Below, piece by piece: positions 31,463 to 41,239 of a DNA stretch of 56,903 nt (position 1 is its first letter; each line of letters opens with the position of its first letter). The DNA is from Deinococcus sp. (GTDB lineage Bacteria; Deinococcota; Deinococci; Deinococcales; Deinococcaceae): assembly GCF_018260555.1 (NCBI RefSeq), contig NZ_JAGLBB010000011.1, forward strand, positions 1 to 56,903, read 5' to 3'. A model generated the notes under the pieces. The model was given only the letters and a program-made list of their open reading frames with translations, did no database searches and was not told the origin of the DNA. The position numbers and the translations under genes are program-made.

Positions 31463-33518
31463 AGCCCCGCGCGGATTCCCGGGCCGGCTCGATGCGGATG
31501 CGGGTGTTGTGGAAGGTGCTGCCGCCGCCCAGGTCGGTGAGGGTCTGCGCGGTGATCTCGTTGATGCTGCGGCCGTCCGGGGCGCCCAGACCCCACCAGG
31601 TCCCTTCCAGGATGGCCGCGCCGGGCTGCGCGGCGTCCGTGACCTTCACGCGGCGCTGCACACTCCCGACCTCGCTGGTCAGCGTGGCGAGCTGCCCGTC
31701 GCGCACGCCGGACGCCCGAGCGTCCTCGGGGTGCAGGAGCAGGTGCGGCTCGCCGCGCTCGGCGCGGGTCAGGATGGGCAGGTTGCCGTACGTGCTGTTC
31801 AGGAAGTGATGCGCGGGCGGCGTGAGCAGCCGCACCGGGTACTCGGCGCTGAGCGTCGCCAGGGGTTCGCGGTGCGCGGGCGCGGGGCTGAGCTGCACCC
31901 GCCCGCTGGGCGTCTCGGCGCCGTGCGCGAACGGCAGAAAGCCGTCTGGGATGTTCAGGCGGACGCTGCCCTCGGCTTTCAGTCGCTCGGGGGTGACGCC
32001 CGAGAGCAGGGGCTGGTCGGTGGTCAGCAGCTCGGCCAGCAGGTCGTCCACCGTCCAGTACACGCTGGGTTCCGTCACGCCCAGCCTCCGCGCGAGTTGC
32101 TGAAACACCCATGAGTTCGGCCGGGCCTCGCCGGGGGCGTCGAGCGTGGCGGGGTTGTAGCCCAGGTAATGATGCCCGTAACTGGTGTACACGTCGGCGT
32201 GCTCGGCGAAGGTGGTGGCGGGCAGCAGGTAGTCGGCCAGGCGGGCGGTGTCGGTCATGGCCTGTTCCAGCACGACGACCAGCAGGTCGGGGCGCTGCAA
32301 CCCGGCGCGGACCCGCCCGGCGTCCGGCGCGACGACCGCCGGGTTGCAGTTGTAGATGAACGTGGCCCCCAGCCCCTGTTCGGGCCGCAGGACGCCCGCG
32401 TACTCGTTCATGTTCACGTGCGGCGCGTCCGGGCGGATCAGGTGCGCGGCCCCCAGGCGGGCGCGGTTGAGTTTGAACGCCCCGCTGGTACTCAGGGTGC
32501 AGCCGCCGCCCCGCCAGCGCCAGTCGCCGGTCAGGGCGGGAATCAGGGTCACGGCCCGCAGGTTCGTGCCGCCGTGTTCATGGCGGGTCATGCCGTACCC
32601 CACCCGGAAGTACGTGGGCCGCGTCGTGCCGACCGCGCGGGCGAAAGCGCGGATCACGTCCGCGTCCAGCCCGGTGACCCCGGCGGTCCGTTCGGGCGTC
32701 CACTCGCGGGCCGCGCCGCGCAGTTCCTCGATGCCGGTGGTGGCCTGCGCAATGTAGTCGTCGTCGGTCCAGCCGTGCGCGAACAGTTCATGCATGATGC
32801 CCAGTGCGAGCGCGGCGTCCGTGCCGGGCCGGATCTTCAGGTGCTCGTCCGCGAAGGCGGCGGTGCGGTTCCGGTACGGGTCCACGCACACGATCCGCGC
32901 GCCCGCCCTGCGCGCCGCCGTCAGGTGCGGCGTCAGGTGACTGTTGGTACTGAGGGAATTAATGCCCCACAGCACGATCAGCCGGGCGTGCGCCACGTCG
33001 GCAGGGTCCACGCCGTAGCGGGTGCCGTAGCCCAGACTCCAGGCCTCGGTGCCGGCCGTGGCGCAGATCGTCTCATCGAGTTCCGGGGTGCCCAGCACGC
33101 GGAACAGGGCCTGCGCGTGCGCGCCTTCCATCAGGCCCATCGTACCGGCGTAGTTGTACCGCAGGACGCTCGCGGGCCCGCGCGTGTCGAGCAGCGTGCG
33201 CAGCCGCGCAGCGATGTCGTCCAGGGCCGATTCCCAGGTCACGCGCTCCCAGACCGGCTCGGCGTCCGTCTTCGCGTTCACGCGCCGCAGCGGGTACAGC
33301 GGACGCTCCGGGTGGTTCGCGCGGGCCGGGTAGTGCACGGTCTTGGCGCACGCAAAGCCCCTGGTGACCGGGTGCGCGGCGTCTCCCGTCACCTTCAGCA
33401 TCCGCTCCGGCCCTCCCGGCGTGTCTCGGCCCACCGTGACCTTCAGGCGGCAGGCGTCCGGGCAGTCCAGCGGGCAGGTCAGCAGCACATCACGAGAAAG
33501 GGAGTCGGGGGCGGTCAT
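31461..33518 (-). CDS. Molybdopterin-dependent oxidoreductase (bis-MGD, 4Fe-4S)
   Basis: A 685-residue DMSO reductase-family catalytic subunit. The N-terminal cluster motif is CPLDCPDACRLKV plus GFACAKTVHY; domains with IVLWGINSLSTNSH and RPTYFRVGYGMTRHEHGG and the MGD-binding C-terminal barrel (LLTPPAHHFLNSTYGN) follow. No twin-arginine signal is visible, so it is probably cytoplasmic. It resembles formate dehydrogenase/nitrate reductase-like and YoaE-like single-subunit enzymes; the substrate is unknown. ATG 33518 is chosen over the longer frame because TATGCT lies 6 nt upstream. Its TGA is immediately followed by a repeat edge. Confidence 0.9.
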   Translation of the reverse strand: MTAPDSLSRDVLLTCPLDCPDACRLKVTVGRDTPGGPERMLKVTGDAAHPVTRGFACAKTVHYPARANHPERPLYPLRRVNAKTDAEPVWERVTWESALDDIAARLRTLLDTRGPASVLRYNYAGTMGLMEGAHAQALFRVLGTPELDETICATAGTEAWSLGYGTRYGVDPADVAHARLIVLWGINSLSTNSHLTPHLTAARRAGARIVCVDPYRNRTAAFADEHLKIRPGTDAALALGIMHELFAHGWTDDDYIAQATTGIEELRGAAREWTPERTAGVTGLDADVIRAFARAVGTTRPTYFRVGYGMTRHEHGGTNLRAVTLIPALTGDWRWRGGGCTLSTSGAFKLNRARLGAAHLIRPDAPHVNMNEYAGVLRPEQGLGATFIYNCNPAVVAPDAGRVRAGLQRPDLLVVVLEQAMTDTARLADYLLPATTFAEHADVYTSYGHHYLGYNPATLDAPGEARPNSWVFQQLARRLGVTEPSVYWTVDDLLAELLTTDQPLLSGVTPERLKAEGSVRLNIPDGFLPFAHGAETPSGRVQLSPAPAHREPLATLSAEYPVRLLTPPAHHFLNSTYGNLPILTRAERGEPHLLLHPEDARASGVRDGQLATLTSEVGSVQRRVKVTDAAQPGAAILEGTWWGLGAPDGRSINEITAQTLTDLGGGSTFHNTRIRIEPARESARG

Positions 33519-33646
33519 ACCGCGAGCATACCCGCCCGCGCACCACACCGGGAGGGCCGGGTGGAGTGGAGGGAGCAGGCTCTACGGCCTGCCACCTGTG
33601 GCGGGCCCAGCCCAGAACGGCGCCGGGTTACCAGCGAAACAGACGT

Positions 33647-33678
33647 ATCAGACGGATTCCGCTTCATACTGCGGAATC
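33647..33678. repeat. Hairpin repeat split by the MITE (left part)
   Basis: Before insertion the site read GACGGATTCCGC, an 8-nt loop, GCGGAATCCGTC: a perfect 12-bp inverted repeat of the dispersed family. The element at 33679-33870 entered its right arm. Confidence 0.8.
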
Positions 33679-33870
33679 GTAACTGCTCAGCAGGGTAAAT
33701 TGCTCAGAATCTGAATTCAGCCCTATAAATTGCTAAGAAGCTGCTTTCAAATGACTGAAATTGCCGATATGGGCGAATTGGTTCGTCCAAGGCAGATTTG
33801 CAGTAACTATTATGCTCATACAAAACGGGAACAAGCGTTTTTTGCCGTGTTTATCGTGCTGAGCAGTTAC
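33679..33870 (+). mobile_element. 192-bp MITE-like element, copy 2
   Basis: This is the same 192-bp element as 18474-18665 but in opposite orientation, with 191 of 192 positions identical. It has perfect 14-bp terminal inverted repeats and an 8-bp target duplication GCGGAATC (33671-33678 and 33871-33878). Near the left end, AATTGCTCAGAA and AATTGCTAAGAA repeat part of the terminal sequence, possible extra transposase-binding sites. GC content is about 42% by hand count. No transposase gene lies inside it or elsewhere in the window. Confidence 0.92.
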
Positions 33871-33949
33871 GCGGAATCCGTCTATTGTTTCCACTCGCAT
33901 CCGCACGGATTGAAGGGTCTTTGCAGCCCATTCAACCCGGAGTCCGTAT
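33871..33949. repeat. Dispersed palindromic repeat (right part) next to the SDR stop
   Basis: It contains GCGGAATCCGTCTATTG, CACTCGCATCCGCACGG and the arm pair around CTTTGCAG, and it ends GGAGTCCGTAT directly against the SDR stop codon. The 430-nt gene-free region 33519-33948 consists almost entirely of repeat plus MITE. Confidence 0.75.
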
Positions 33950-35058
33950 CAGACGGTGAAGGTCACGCCGGTCAGCCGTTCGGACAGCGTCCAGAGGTTC
34001 GCGGCGTCCTCCTGATCATGCGAGCGTTTGTTCGAGGACACGCGCGCCGGGTTCCCGCCGAGTTCCAGCAGGCCGCTGGGGCCGTAGAACGCGCCGCCGG
34101 CCACGTCCGGTGCGGTCGCGGCGTACAGGCTGGGCAGCGCGCCTGCGGCCTGCGGCTGCGCGAACAGGCGGTTGGTGAGGTTCGAGCCGCGACTGTCGCC
34201 CTGCAACCCCGTGGCTGCCCAGCCGGGGTGCGCGGCGACGGCCAGCACGTCCTTCCCGGCGGCGCGCAGGCGACGCTGCAGTTCGTACGTGAACAGCAGG
34301 TTCGAGAGTTTGCTCTGCCCGTAGGCGGGCATGGGCGCGTAGGGCCGCACCTGCCAGTTGACGTCCGCGAGGTTCAGTTGCCCAAAGCGGTGCGCCGTGG
34401 AGCTGACCGTCACGACCCGCGCGCCCGCCGTGCGCTCCAGCAGCGGCATCAGCGCGGCGCTCAGGGCAAAGTGACCCAGGTGGTTCACGCCGAACTGCGT
34501 CTCGAAGCCCTGCGCGGTGCGGCCCAGCGGGGGCACCATGATCCCGGCGTTGTTCACCAGGATGTCCAGGCGGTCGTAGCGCGCCCGGAAGGCGTCCGCG
34601 AAGGCCTTCACGGAGTCCAGGTCGCCCAGGTCGAGGGTCATCAGGACAAGTTCGCCTTTCGGGTTCAGGGCGCGGATGCCCGCAGCGGCCTTCTCCGCCT
34701 TCTGCGCGTTCCGGCACGCCATGATCACGGTCGCGCCGCGCAGGGCGAGCACCCGCGAGGTCTCCAGGCCCAGGCCGCTGTTGGCGCCGGTCACGATCAC
34801 GACCTTCCCGGTCTGGTCGGGCACGTCCGCTTCCGTCCACGCGCTGACCTTGCGGCCCCGCGCAAGGTACGCCAGTGGCCCCAGCGTATTCACGAACAGC
34901 CCCGCCCGCCAGGCCTTCTTGCTGCCGTTCACGGCCTCCGGGCGGCGCAGGCTCAGGTCAGCCCACGCCGCAGCGAACAGGCCCGCCTGCACCACGCCAG
35001 CCGTGATCAGAGCAGTCTTCTGGAGAGTGGACAGGTCAGTCGATTGTTTGATGGACAT
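33949..35058 (-). CDS. SDR family oxidoreductase (retinol dehydrogenase-like)
   Basis: A 369-residue short-chain dehydrogenase with an N-terminal extension of about 55 residues that includes a hydrophobic stretch (LITAGVVQAGLFAAAWADLS), perhaps a membrane anchor. The cofactor loop TGANSGLG, NNAGIMVPP and the catalytic YGQSK (Tyr-x3-Lys) with the preceding SSTAH serine are all present. The substrate is unknown; the closest style is the RDH/WW-domain-like oxidoreductases. ATG 35058 is preferred because CAGAAT ends 7 nt upstream. It is downstream of, and co-directional with, the aldo/keto reductase, 132 nt away. Confidence 0.87.
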   Translation of the reverse strand: MSIKQSTDLSTLQKTALITAGVVQAGLFAAAWADLSLRRPEAVNGSKKAWRAGLFVNTLGPLAYLARGRKVSAWTEADVPDQTGKVVIVTGANSGLGLETSRVLALRGATVIMACRNAQKAEKAAAGIRALNPKGELVLMTLDLGDLDSVKAFADAFRARYDRLDILVNNAGIMVPPLGRTAQGFETQFGVNHLGHFALSAALMPLLERTAGARVVTVSSTAHRFGQLNLADVNWQVRPYAPMPAYGQSKLSNLLFTYELQRRLRAAGKDVLAVAAHPGWAATGLQGDSRGSNLTNRLFAQPQAAGALPSLYAATAPDVAGGAFYGPSGLLELGGNPARVSSNKRSHDQEDAANLWTLSERLTGVTFTV

Positions 35059-35190
35059 GCCAGGCATTCTGGCAGGGTCACATGAAGGTCCGGGTACCGT
35101 TCACCTGAAGGAACGCTGGGAATCCGGTCCACCGGCCCCTCTTCCCTTGACCATCTGCGCCTGGCCCTCTGGCCCCTTGCGGCGGGGCGG

Positions 35191-36018
35191 TCAGTCCCAG
35201 ATGGGCCGGGCGCTCTCGGGGTTCGCCAGTCGTGCGGACTCGCCCTGTTCCAGCCCAGCGATGCGCTGCATGTCCTCGTCGGTCAGGCGCAGGGTCAGGG
35301 CGCCCAGGTTACTTTCCAGGTGCCTGCGTTTGGTGCTCGACGGAATCACCGAGTACTCCTGCGCCAGCGCCCAGGCGAGCGCCACCTGCGCGGGCGTGGC
35401 GCGGTGCGCGCGGGCGATGGCCTGCAGGGTGGGGTCGTCCATGACCTTCCCGACGGCCAGCGTCATGTACGACGTCAGGTGAAGGCCCTCGCCGCGTGCG
35501 AACTCCGCCAGGCGGCGGTTTTGCAGGTACGGGTGGATCTCCACCTGGTTCGTGGCGATGGGCACGTCACCCAGAATCGCGCGCGCCTGCTTCAGACCCT
35601 CGATGTTGAAGTTCGACACGCCGATCTGCCGGGTCAGGCCCTGGTCGAGCGCGTCCGCCAGGGCTTTCAGGTACTCCTCGGGCTTGACCGGGCCGTTCGG
35701 GACGGGCCAGTGGATCAGGGTCAGGTCCACCGCTTCCACGCCCAGTTTCTCCACGCTGTCCTGCAGACTGGCGACCAGACTGCTGCGGCCGTAGTTGTCG
35801 GGTTTGATCTTGGTGGTGATGAACAGTTCGTCACGGTGAATGCCGCTCTCGGCGAGCACCTCACCGATCTCGGCCTCGTTCCCGTAGCCCTGCGCGGTAT
35901 CGATGGCGCGGTAGCCCACGTCCAGCGCGTCACGCACGGAATCCATCACGACCTGATCCTTCAGGCGGAACGTTCCCAGACCGAACCTTGGAACGGAACC
36001 AGACTTATCGGTACTCAT
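35191..36018 (-). CDS. Aldo/keto reductase (DkgB-like)
   Basis: A 275-residue NADPH-dependent TIM-barrel reductase. The catalytic tetrad is visible: Asp and Tyr in AIDTAQGYGNE, Lys in FITTKIKPD and His in LIHWPVP. The cofactor loop is GVSNFNIEGL and IPSSTKRRHLESNL. It resembles 2,5-diketo-D-gluconate reductase B, but substrates of this family are broad. ATG 36018 (MSTDKSG) is chosen over a GTG 9 nt upstream, based on the family N-terminus; a TAGTGC box lies 5 nt before it, a poor -10 match. It is divergent from pnp. Confidence 0.9.
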   Translation of the reverse strand: MSTDKSGSVPRFGLGTFRLKDQVVMDSVRDALDVGYRAIDTAQGYGNEAEIGEVLAESGIHRDELFITTKIKPDNYGRSSLVASLQDSVEKLGVEAVDLTLIHWPVPNGPVKPEEYLKALADALDQGLTRQIGVSNFNIEGLKQARAILGDVPIATNQVEIHPYLQNRRLAEFARGEGLHLTSYMTLAVGKVMDDPTLQAIARAHRATPAQVALAWALAQEYSVIPSSTKRRHLESNLGALTLRLTDEDMQRIAGLEQGESARLANPESARPIWD

Positions 36019-36140
36019 ACGGCGCACTATCCACCCACGCGGGCCGGGAACTCAAGGCGCGCGCCGCGTGCATGAAGGGAGGGTGACGGGAGGCGTCAGG
36101 CTGCGGTGTGGGCCGCTCCGGGCGGGATAGACTGCCCCTT

Positions 36141-38306
36141 ATGATCGGAAAGACTTACAAGACGATGCTGGGTGACCGGGAACTGAGCATCGAGACGGGC
36201 AAACTGGCCAAACTGGTCAGTGGCAGCGTGACCCTGCGCTACGGGGACACCATGCTGCTGGTGACGGCGCAGGCGCGAGAGGAGCGCAGCGCGCTGGATT
36301 TCCTGCCGCTGACCGTGGAGTTCGAGGAGCGTCACTACGCCGTCGGGAAGATTCCCGGGTCGTTCCACCGCCGTGAGGGTCGCCCCGGCGAGAAGGCGAT
36401 CCTGTCGGCGCGCATCACGGACCGGCAGATCCGCCCGCTGTTCCCCAAGGGCTACCGTCACGAGACGCAGGTGATCATCACGGTCATCAGCGCCGATCAG
36501 CAGAACCTGCCGGACGTGCTGGGGCCCATCGGGGCGTCGGCGGCGCTGAGCATCAGCGACATTCCCTGGGGCGGCCCGACCGCCTGCGTGCGCGTGGGTC
36601 AGGTGGGCGGGCAGTTCGTGTTGAACCCCACCACCGATCAGATGCAGCGCAGCACCCTGGACCTCGTGGTGGCGGGCACGCGCGACGCCGTGATGATGGT
36701 CGAGGCGGGCGCGCAGAACGCCAGCGAGGAGGACCTCGTGGCGGCCATCGAGTTCGCGCACGCGGGCATGCAGGGCGTCATCGACCTGATCGAGACCATG
36801 CGCGCCGAACTGGGTCAGGAGAAGTTCAACATCCTGGCCGAGGGTGACCTGAGCACCGATCTGGTGCCCGAGGTGGCCGAAGCCGCCCGCGCCGCCGGGC
36901 TGCGCGACGCGCTGCTGACCGTCAAGAAGAAAGACCGCGGGATTCGCACGAAGGCCGTGCGTGACGCCGTGATCGCCGCGCGCGTGCCCGACGCAGACGC
37001 CGAGGGCGCCGCCGAGCAGATCCAGGCCCTGAAAGCGGCGTTCGGGAAGGTCGAGAAGCAGGAACTGCGCCGCCTGATCCTGGAAGACGACCTGCGCGCC
37101 GACGGCCGCAACAGCCGGACCGTCCGGCCCATCTGGATCGAAGCCCGCCCCCTGCCCCGCGCGCACGGCAGCGCGATCTTCACGCGCGGCGAGACGCAGG
37201 TGCTGGGCGTGGCGACGCTAGGCACCGAGCGTGACAACCTGCTGGTAGACGACCTGACCACCGACGAGAACGACAAGTTCATGCTGCACTACAACTTCCC
37301 GCCGTACTCCACGGGCGAAGTCAAGCGCATGGGCGGGCAGTCCCGCCGCGAAATCGGGCACGGCAACCTCGCCAAACGTGCCATTCGCGCCGTTCTGCCG
37401 ACCTTCGAGGAGTTCCCGTACGTGATCCGACTCGTGGGCGAGGTACTGGAATCCAACGGCAGCTCCTCCATGGCGACCGTGTGCGCCGGGACGCTGGCCC
37501 TCATGGACGCCGGCGTGCCCATCAAGGCCCCGGTCGCGGGCGTGGCGATGGGCCTCGTGATGGAAGGCGAGAAGTACCGCGTTCTGACCGACATTCTGGG
37601 CCTGGAAGACGCGCTGGGTGACATGGACTTCAAGGTCTGCGGCACCGCCGAGGGCGTCACGGCCCTGCAGATGGACATCAAGGTGGGCGGCATCACCCCG
37701 CAGGTCATGCGTGAAGCGCTCGCGCAGGCCCGCGACGGCCGCCTGCACATCCTGGGCAAGATGGCCGAGGTGCTGTCCACGCCCCGCGCGGAACTGAGCC
37801 CCACCGCGCCGCGCATCGTGAGCCTCAAGATCAACCCGGAACTGATCGGGAAGGTCATCGGGCCCGGCGGGAAGCAGATCCGCGAACTCGAGGCCATGGG
37901 CGCGCAGGTCACGGTCGAGGAGGACGGCACCGTGCGGATCTTCAGCGCCGACGGCAGCGCCGCCGAGGCCGTGAAAACGAAGATCGAGAGCATCACCCGC
38001 GAGGCGAAAGTCGGCGAGGAATTCGACGGCACGGTCGTGAAAACCACGCCGTTCGGGGCGTTCGTGAACCTGTACACCGGCCAGGACGGCATGCTGCACA
38101 TCAGCCAGATGAGTGAGGAACGCGTAGGCGCCGTCGAGGACGTGCTGAACGTCGGCGACACCCTGCGCGTGAAGATCGCCGGAATCGACGACCGAGGCAA
38201 GATCGACCTGATCCGCCCGGAACTCGAGGGCAAGATCGCCCCACGCGAAGCCCGCGCGCCCCGCCCCGGCGGGGACCGGGGCGGCCGCCCACCCCGACGC
38301 GACTGA
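36141..38306 (+). CDS. pnp: Polyribonucleotide nucleotidyltransferase (PNPase)
   Basis: A 721-residue 3'-5' phosphorolytic exoribonuclease. It has two RNase PH domains (residues about 10-225 and 310-540, the active one with GGQSRREIGHGNLAKRA), an alpha-helical linker, a KH domain (PELIGKVIGPGGKQIRELEA, near 565-625) and an S1 domain (GTVVKTTPFGAFVNLYTGQDGMLHISQM). It degrades mRNA using phosphate, and in D. radiodurans it also helps recovery from oxidative and radiation stress. ATG 36141 follows TAGACT by 7 nt, so it is leaderless; the 11-codon longer frame is rejected. Confidence 0.97.
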   Translation: MIGKTYKTMLGDRELSIETGKLAKLVSGSVTLRYGDTMLLVTAQAREERSALDFLPLTVEFEERHYAVGKIPGSFHRREGRPGEKAILSARITDRQIRPLFPKGYRHETQVIITVISADQQNLPDVLGPIGASAALSISDIPWGGPTACVRVGQVGGQFVLNPTTDQMQRSTLDLVVAGTRDAVMMVEAGAQNASEEDLVAAIEFAHAGMQGVIDLIETMRAELGQEKFNILAEGDLSTDLVPEVAEAARAAGLRDALLTVKKKDRGIRTKAVRDAVIAARVPDADAEGAAEQIQALKAAFGKVEKQELRRLILEDDLRADGRNSRTVRPIWIEARPLPRAHGSAIFTRGETQVLGVATLGTERDNLLVDDLTTDENDKFMLHYNFPPYSTGEVKRMGGQSRREIGHGNLAKRAIRAVLPTFEEFPYVIRLVGEVLESNGSSSMATVCAGTLALMDAGVPIKAPVAGVAMGLVMEGEKYRVLTDILGLEDALGDMDFKVCGTAEGVTALQMDIKVGGITPQVMREALAQARDGRLHILGKMAEVLSTPRAELSPTAPRIVSLKINPELIGKVIGPGGKQIRELEAMGAQVTVEEDGTVRIFSADGSAAEAVKTKIESITREAKVGEEFDGTVVKTTPFGAFVNLYTGQDGMLHISQMSEERVGAVEDVLNVGDTLRVKIAGIDDRGKIDLIRPELEGKIAPREARAPRPGGDRGGRPPRRD

Positions 38307-38319
38307 CCCGCCCCCGGCC

Positions 38320-38362
38320 TGATACGGACTGATTCGGCACTACACCGAATCAGTCCGTATCA
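38320..38362. terminator. Perfect 18-bp hairpin between convergent pnp and PBP genes
   Basis: TGATACGGACTGATTCGG (38320-38337) pairs perfectly with 38345-38362 around a 7-nt loop. It is a minimal version of the dispersed repeat (outer ends ATACGGACT). There is no T tract, but placement between convergent genes suggests it separates the two transcripts. Confidence 0.7.
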
Positions 38363-38408
38363 GGCGAGCGGAGCGGGCACTTGATGCGGGAAGCTGGTCT
38401 GTGTGCGC

Positions 38409-40760
38409 TCAGTTCAGGGGTTGAATCTCGGTCGGCGCTGGGTCCGGAGAACCGGGCAGCGGGACCAGTTCGTTCGGCGCCGGCACGCTGGGGTCCGGGA
38501 CCGGGGCAGGCTCAGGCTGCGGCGCCGGCGCGGCGGGGTCCGGGAAGCTCTGCCCGCCTGCTTCCGGCGACGATCCATCCAGGGGCAGGCCGTCCTGCGA
38601 GGCGGCATCTGGTACTTGCGGGTCCGGCGTCTGTGCATCCGGCGTCTGTGCATCCGGCGTCTGTGCATCCGGCGTCTGCGCATCCGGCGTCTGGGTGGGG
38701 GCGGGTTGAGGGGAGTCGCTGCGGCGCGGGGAGCCACTGCTGCGGCTCCCGCCCCCGCTGCCGTCGCGGGCCATGGGGTCCTGGTCGGCTTCCGTCTCGC
38801 GGAAGGCCATGGTGACCTGCCGCACCACGCGGTACGTGATGCCCGGCGGTTCCCGGAACGTCACCCCTGCTTGCCCCTGGAGTGCCCCGGAAACGGCCTG
38901 CTGCCAGACGGGCGTGGGAATCTCGCCGCTGTACGCCCAAGGCGGCAGCGACCCACCCTCCTGGCGGCCCACCCAGACGGCTCCGGCGACGGTGGGAGTC
39001 ACGCCGGCAAACCACAGGTCCTTGATGTCGTTGGTGGTGCCGGTCTTCCCGCCGACCGGCCAGCCCGGAATCTGCGCGCGGGTGGCCAGGCCGCCCTGGG
39101 CGGCCGTCAGGTCGTTCACGACGCCGCGCAGCATGTCCAGGCCCACCCAGGCGGTCTGGGCGTCCCAGACGCGGCGGGGATTCGGGGCGGGGCGGGCGTA
39201 CAGGACCTTGCCGCGGGGGTCCTCGACCTTGCGGACCAGGGTGGGCGCGTAGTACAGGCCGCCGTTCGCGAAGGAGGCGTACGCGGCGGCCATCTGCAAT
39301 GGACTGGCTTCCAGCGTGCCGATGGTCAGCGACAGGCCCCCCTCGGCGGGTGGCGTGAGGCCCAGTTCGCGCAGTTTCGCCTCGAAGGCGGGCACGCCGA
39401 GTTCCTGACCGATGCGCACGGTGGGTAGGTTCAGGCTGTGGTCCAGCGAGTACCGCATGGTCACGTAGCGTCCGGTCCAGCGGCGGTCGTAGTTCATGGG
39501 CTGGTACGTGCCGCTGATGGGCGCGTCGAGGACCGTGTCGCTCTGCTTCCAGCCTCGTTGCAGCGCCATGGTGTACAGCAGCGGCTTGATGGAACTGCCC
39601 ACCTGCCGCCGGGCCTGCGTGGCGTTGTTCCAGTCGTCGGGGCGGGCGTCCGTGAGTTTTTGCCCCACCAGGGCCAGCACCTCGCCGCTGTCCGGGCGGA
39701 CCAGGGCCACGCCCAGCGTCGCGCCGTCCGGCAGTTCGGCGCTGCGGCTGGCCTGCTCGGCCGCCGCCTGCGCCTGGGCGCTCATGCCGGTGTAGATGCG
39801 CCCGCCCGCGTACAGCGCCTTGCGGCCGATGATGGGCAGCAGTTCCTTCTCGACGGCCTGCAGGTAGTACTGGTTGGGGTAGCGGCGCACGCCCTCCAGC
39901 AGCGACAGGTTCTCCCCGAGGCGTGAGGGGCGTTCCAGCACGGCCGAGCGCAGGCTGCCGTCGTCGTTCCAGCCGATGCGCCACCCGGCCGGGTAGATCG
40001 GGGTCTTCCAGGCGGCGTCTGCCTCGGCCTGCGTGACCTTCCCGTCCTCGACCATGCGCGTCAGGAGGTCCTTCATCAGTGGCCGGTACGCCTGGAAACT
40101 CCGGTAGCGGCTGTTCGGGGCAGGAATCAGGGTGCTCAGGTAGACGCTCTCGGCGAGGTTCAGTTCGCCCGGCTCCTTGCGGAAGTACGCGTGCGCCGCG
40201 CCGGCCGCCCCGATGATGTCGCTGTTGCCGCCGTCTCCCCAGTAGATGACGTTCAGGTACGCGTTCAGGATCTGGTCCTTGTTGAAGTTGCGTTCCAGCT
40301 GGAAGGCCAGGATGGCCTCCTTGAACTTGCGTTCCGGGGTGCGGGCACCCTGAAGGTCGGCCAGCAGGGTGTTCTTCACGACCTGCTGCGTGATGGAACT
40401 GCCGCCCTCCAGGTCGTTGTGCAGGACGCCCTTGACCAGCCCGCGCACAATGCCAATGTAATCCACGCCGTGATGCTGGTAGAAGCGGCGGTCCTCGCTG
40501 GTCACCACGGTCTTCTGAAGCCACGGGCTGATCTGCGAGGATTTCAGCAGGTTGCGGTTCACGCTGCCGCCGCTGCTGAGGCTGGGCGACAGCGTGCCCA
40601 CCAGACTGCCTGCCCGGTCGTACACGCGGGTCTGCCCGCTGTACTCCAGCACGTCCAGGTCCGACACGCTGGGCAGGTCGCGGCCCCAGGCGTACCACGC
40701 GCCGCCCACCCCCGCCGCACCGATCAGCAGGACGCCACCCAGGACATTGAAGAACTTCAT
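38409..40760 (-). CDS. Penicillin-binding protein 1A-type bifunctional transglycosylase/transpeptidase
   Basis: 783 residues. An N-terminal anchor (LLIGAAGVGGAWYAW) is followed by the GT51 glycosyltransferase domain (VTSEDRRFYQHHGVDYIGIVRG, GGSSITQQVVKN, RKFKEAILAFQLE). The transpeptidase has SSIKP (active Ser and Lys), the SxN-type motif in YSLDHSLN and KTGTTN. It polymerises and cross-links peptidoglycan outside the membrane. The C-terminal tail of about 130 residues is Pro/Asp/Ala-rich, including five 15-nt units (38622-38696) that encode QTPDA repeats. ATG 40760 follows TAGAGT by 7 nt, so it is leaderless. Confidence 0.94.
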   Translation of the reverse strand: MKFFNVLGGVLLIGAAGVGGAWYAWGRDLPSVSDLDVLEYSGQTRVYDRAGSLVGTLSPSLSSGGSVNRNLLKSSQISPWLQKTVVTSEDRRFYQHHGVDYIGIVRGLVKGVLHNDLEGGSSITQQVVKNTLLADLQGARTPERKFKEAILAFQLERNFNKDQILNAYLNVIYWGDGGNSDIIGAAGAAHAYFRKEPGELNLAESVYLSTLIPAPNSRYRSFQAYRPLMKDLLTRMVEDGKVTQAEADAAWKTPIYPAGWRIGWNDDGSLRSAVLERPSRLGENLSLLEGVRRYPNQYYLQAVEKELLPIIGRKALYAGGRIYTGMSAQAQAAAEQASRSAELPDGATLGVALVRPDSGEVLALVGQKLTDARPDDWNNATQARRQVGSSIKPLLYTMALQRGWKQSDTVLDAPISGTYQPMNYDRRWTGRYVTMRYSLDHSLNLPTVRIGQELGVPAFEAKLRELGLTPPAEGGLSLTIGTLEASPLQMAAAYASFANGGLYYAPTLVRKVEDPRGKVLYARPAPNPRRVWDAQTAWVGLDMLRGVVNDLTAAQGGLATRAQIPGWPVGGKTGTTNDIKDLWFAGVTPTVAGAVWVGRQEGGSLPPWAYSGEIPTPVWQQAVSGALQGQAGVTFREPPGITYRVVRQVTMAFRETEADQDPMARDGSGGGSRSSGSPRRSDSPQPAPTQTPDAQTPDAQTPDAQTPDAQTPDPQVPDAASQDGLPLDGSSPEAGGQSFPDPAAPAPQPEPAPVPDPSVPAPNELVPLPGSPDPAPTEIQPLN
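38622..38696 (-). repeat. In-frame 15-nt tandem repeat in the PBP gene
   Basis: Five units of the form ATCCGGCGTCTGTGC, nearly identical, encode the QTPDA repeats of the PBP tail. Confidence 0.92.
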
Positions 40761-40834
40761 CCGGTCCACTCTAGCGGGCGCGGCGCGCCGATCAGGGGAT
40801 GCACGTCACGGTCCGGACCCACGCCACTCATGAG

Positions 40835-41003
40835 CCTGATACGGGCCCGGGTTGAATGGCTTCTCAACACGTTCAACCCGACCGGACTCGGAGGGCCGCG
40901 CCGCGGGGCGAGTAGGAGGGAAACGGGTTCCCGGCGTGGAGCGAACCACCCGGCGCACGGGCGGATGGAAGGCCACACAGACGGAATGCGTAGGAGGCTC
41001 TGA
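40835..41003. repeat. Dispersed palindromic repeat (diverged) in a 479-nt gene-free region
   Basis: The region 40761-41239 holds the PBP promoter, then a diverged repeat starting GATACGGGCCCGGGTTGAA with inner arm TTCAACCCGACCGGACTC and the module GGGTTCCCGGCGTGGAG. About 230 nt of leader for ttcA follow. In the last part TGTGGGAACCCACG (41223-41236) forms a short palindrome just before the ttcA start. Confidence 0.6.
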
Positions 41004-41239
41004 GCCGCACGGACTGGGGCCGCATGGACTGGGCCCGCATGGACCGGGGCGGGCGGCAGCTGGGGGGCCGTCATACCGGGCAGTATGCCCGCGCCGCCCG
41101 GCATGTCACGTCCTCCCAAAGCGTGAGGCGGCAACGCGCATTCGGCATTGCTTATCCGGGAGCGCGGCAGTGGGCCGTGGCCGGGCGGGGTCCGGCAGCG
41201 GGTACCATGCGGGCACTCCCCTGTGGGAACCCACGGACC

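Noticed and set aside
38622..38696. A CRISPR array, suggested by regularly repeated units.
   Set aside because: Units are contiguous 15-nt coding repeats without spacers. No repeat-spacer pattern or cas gene was seen in the window.
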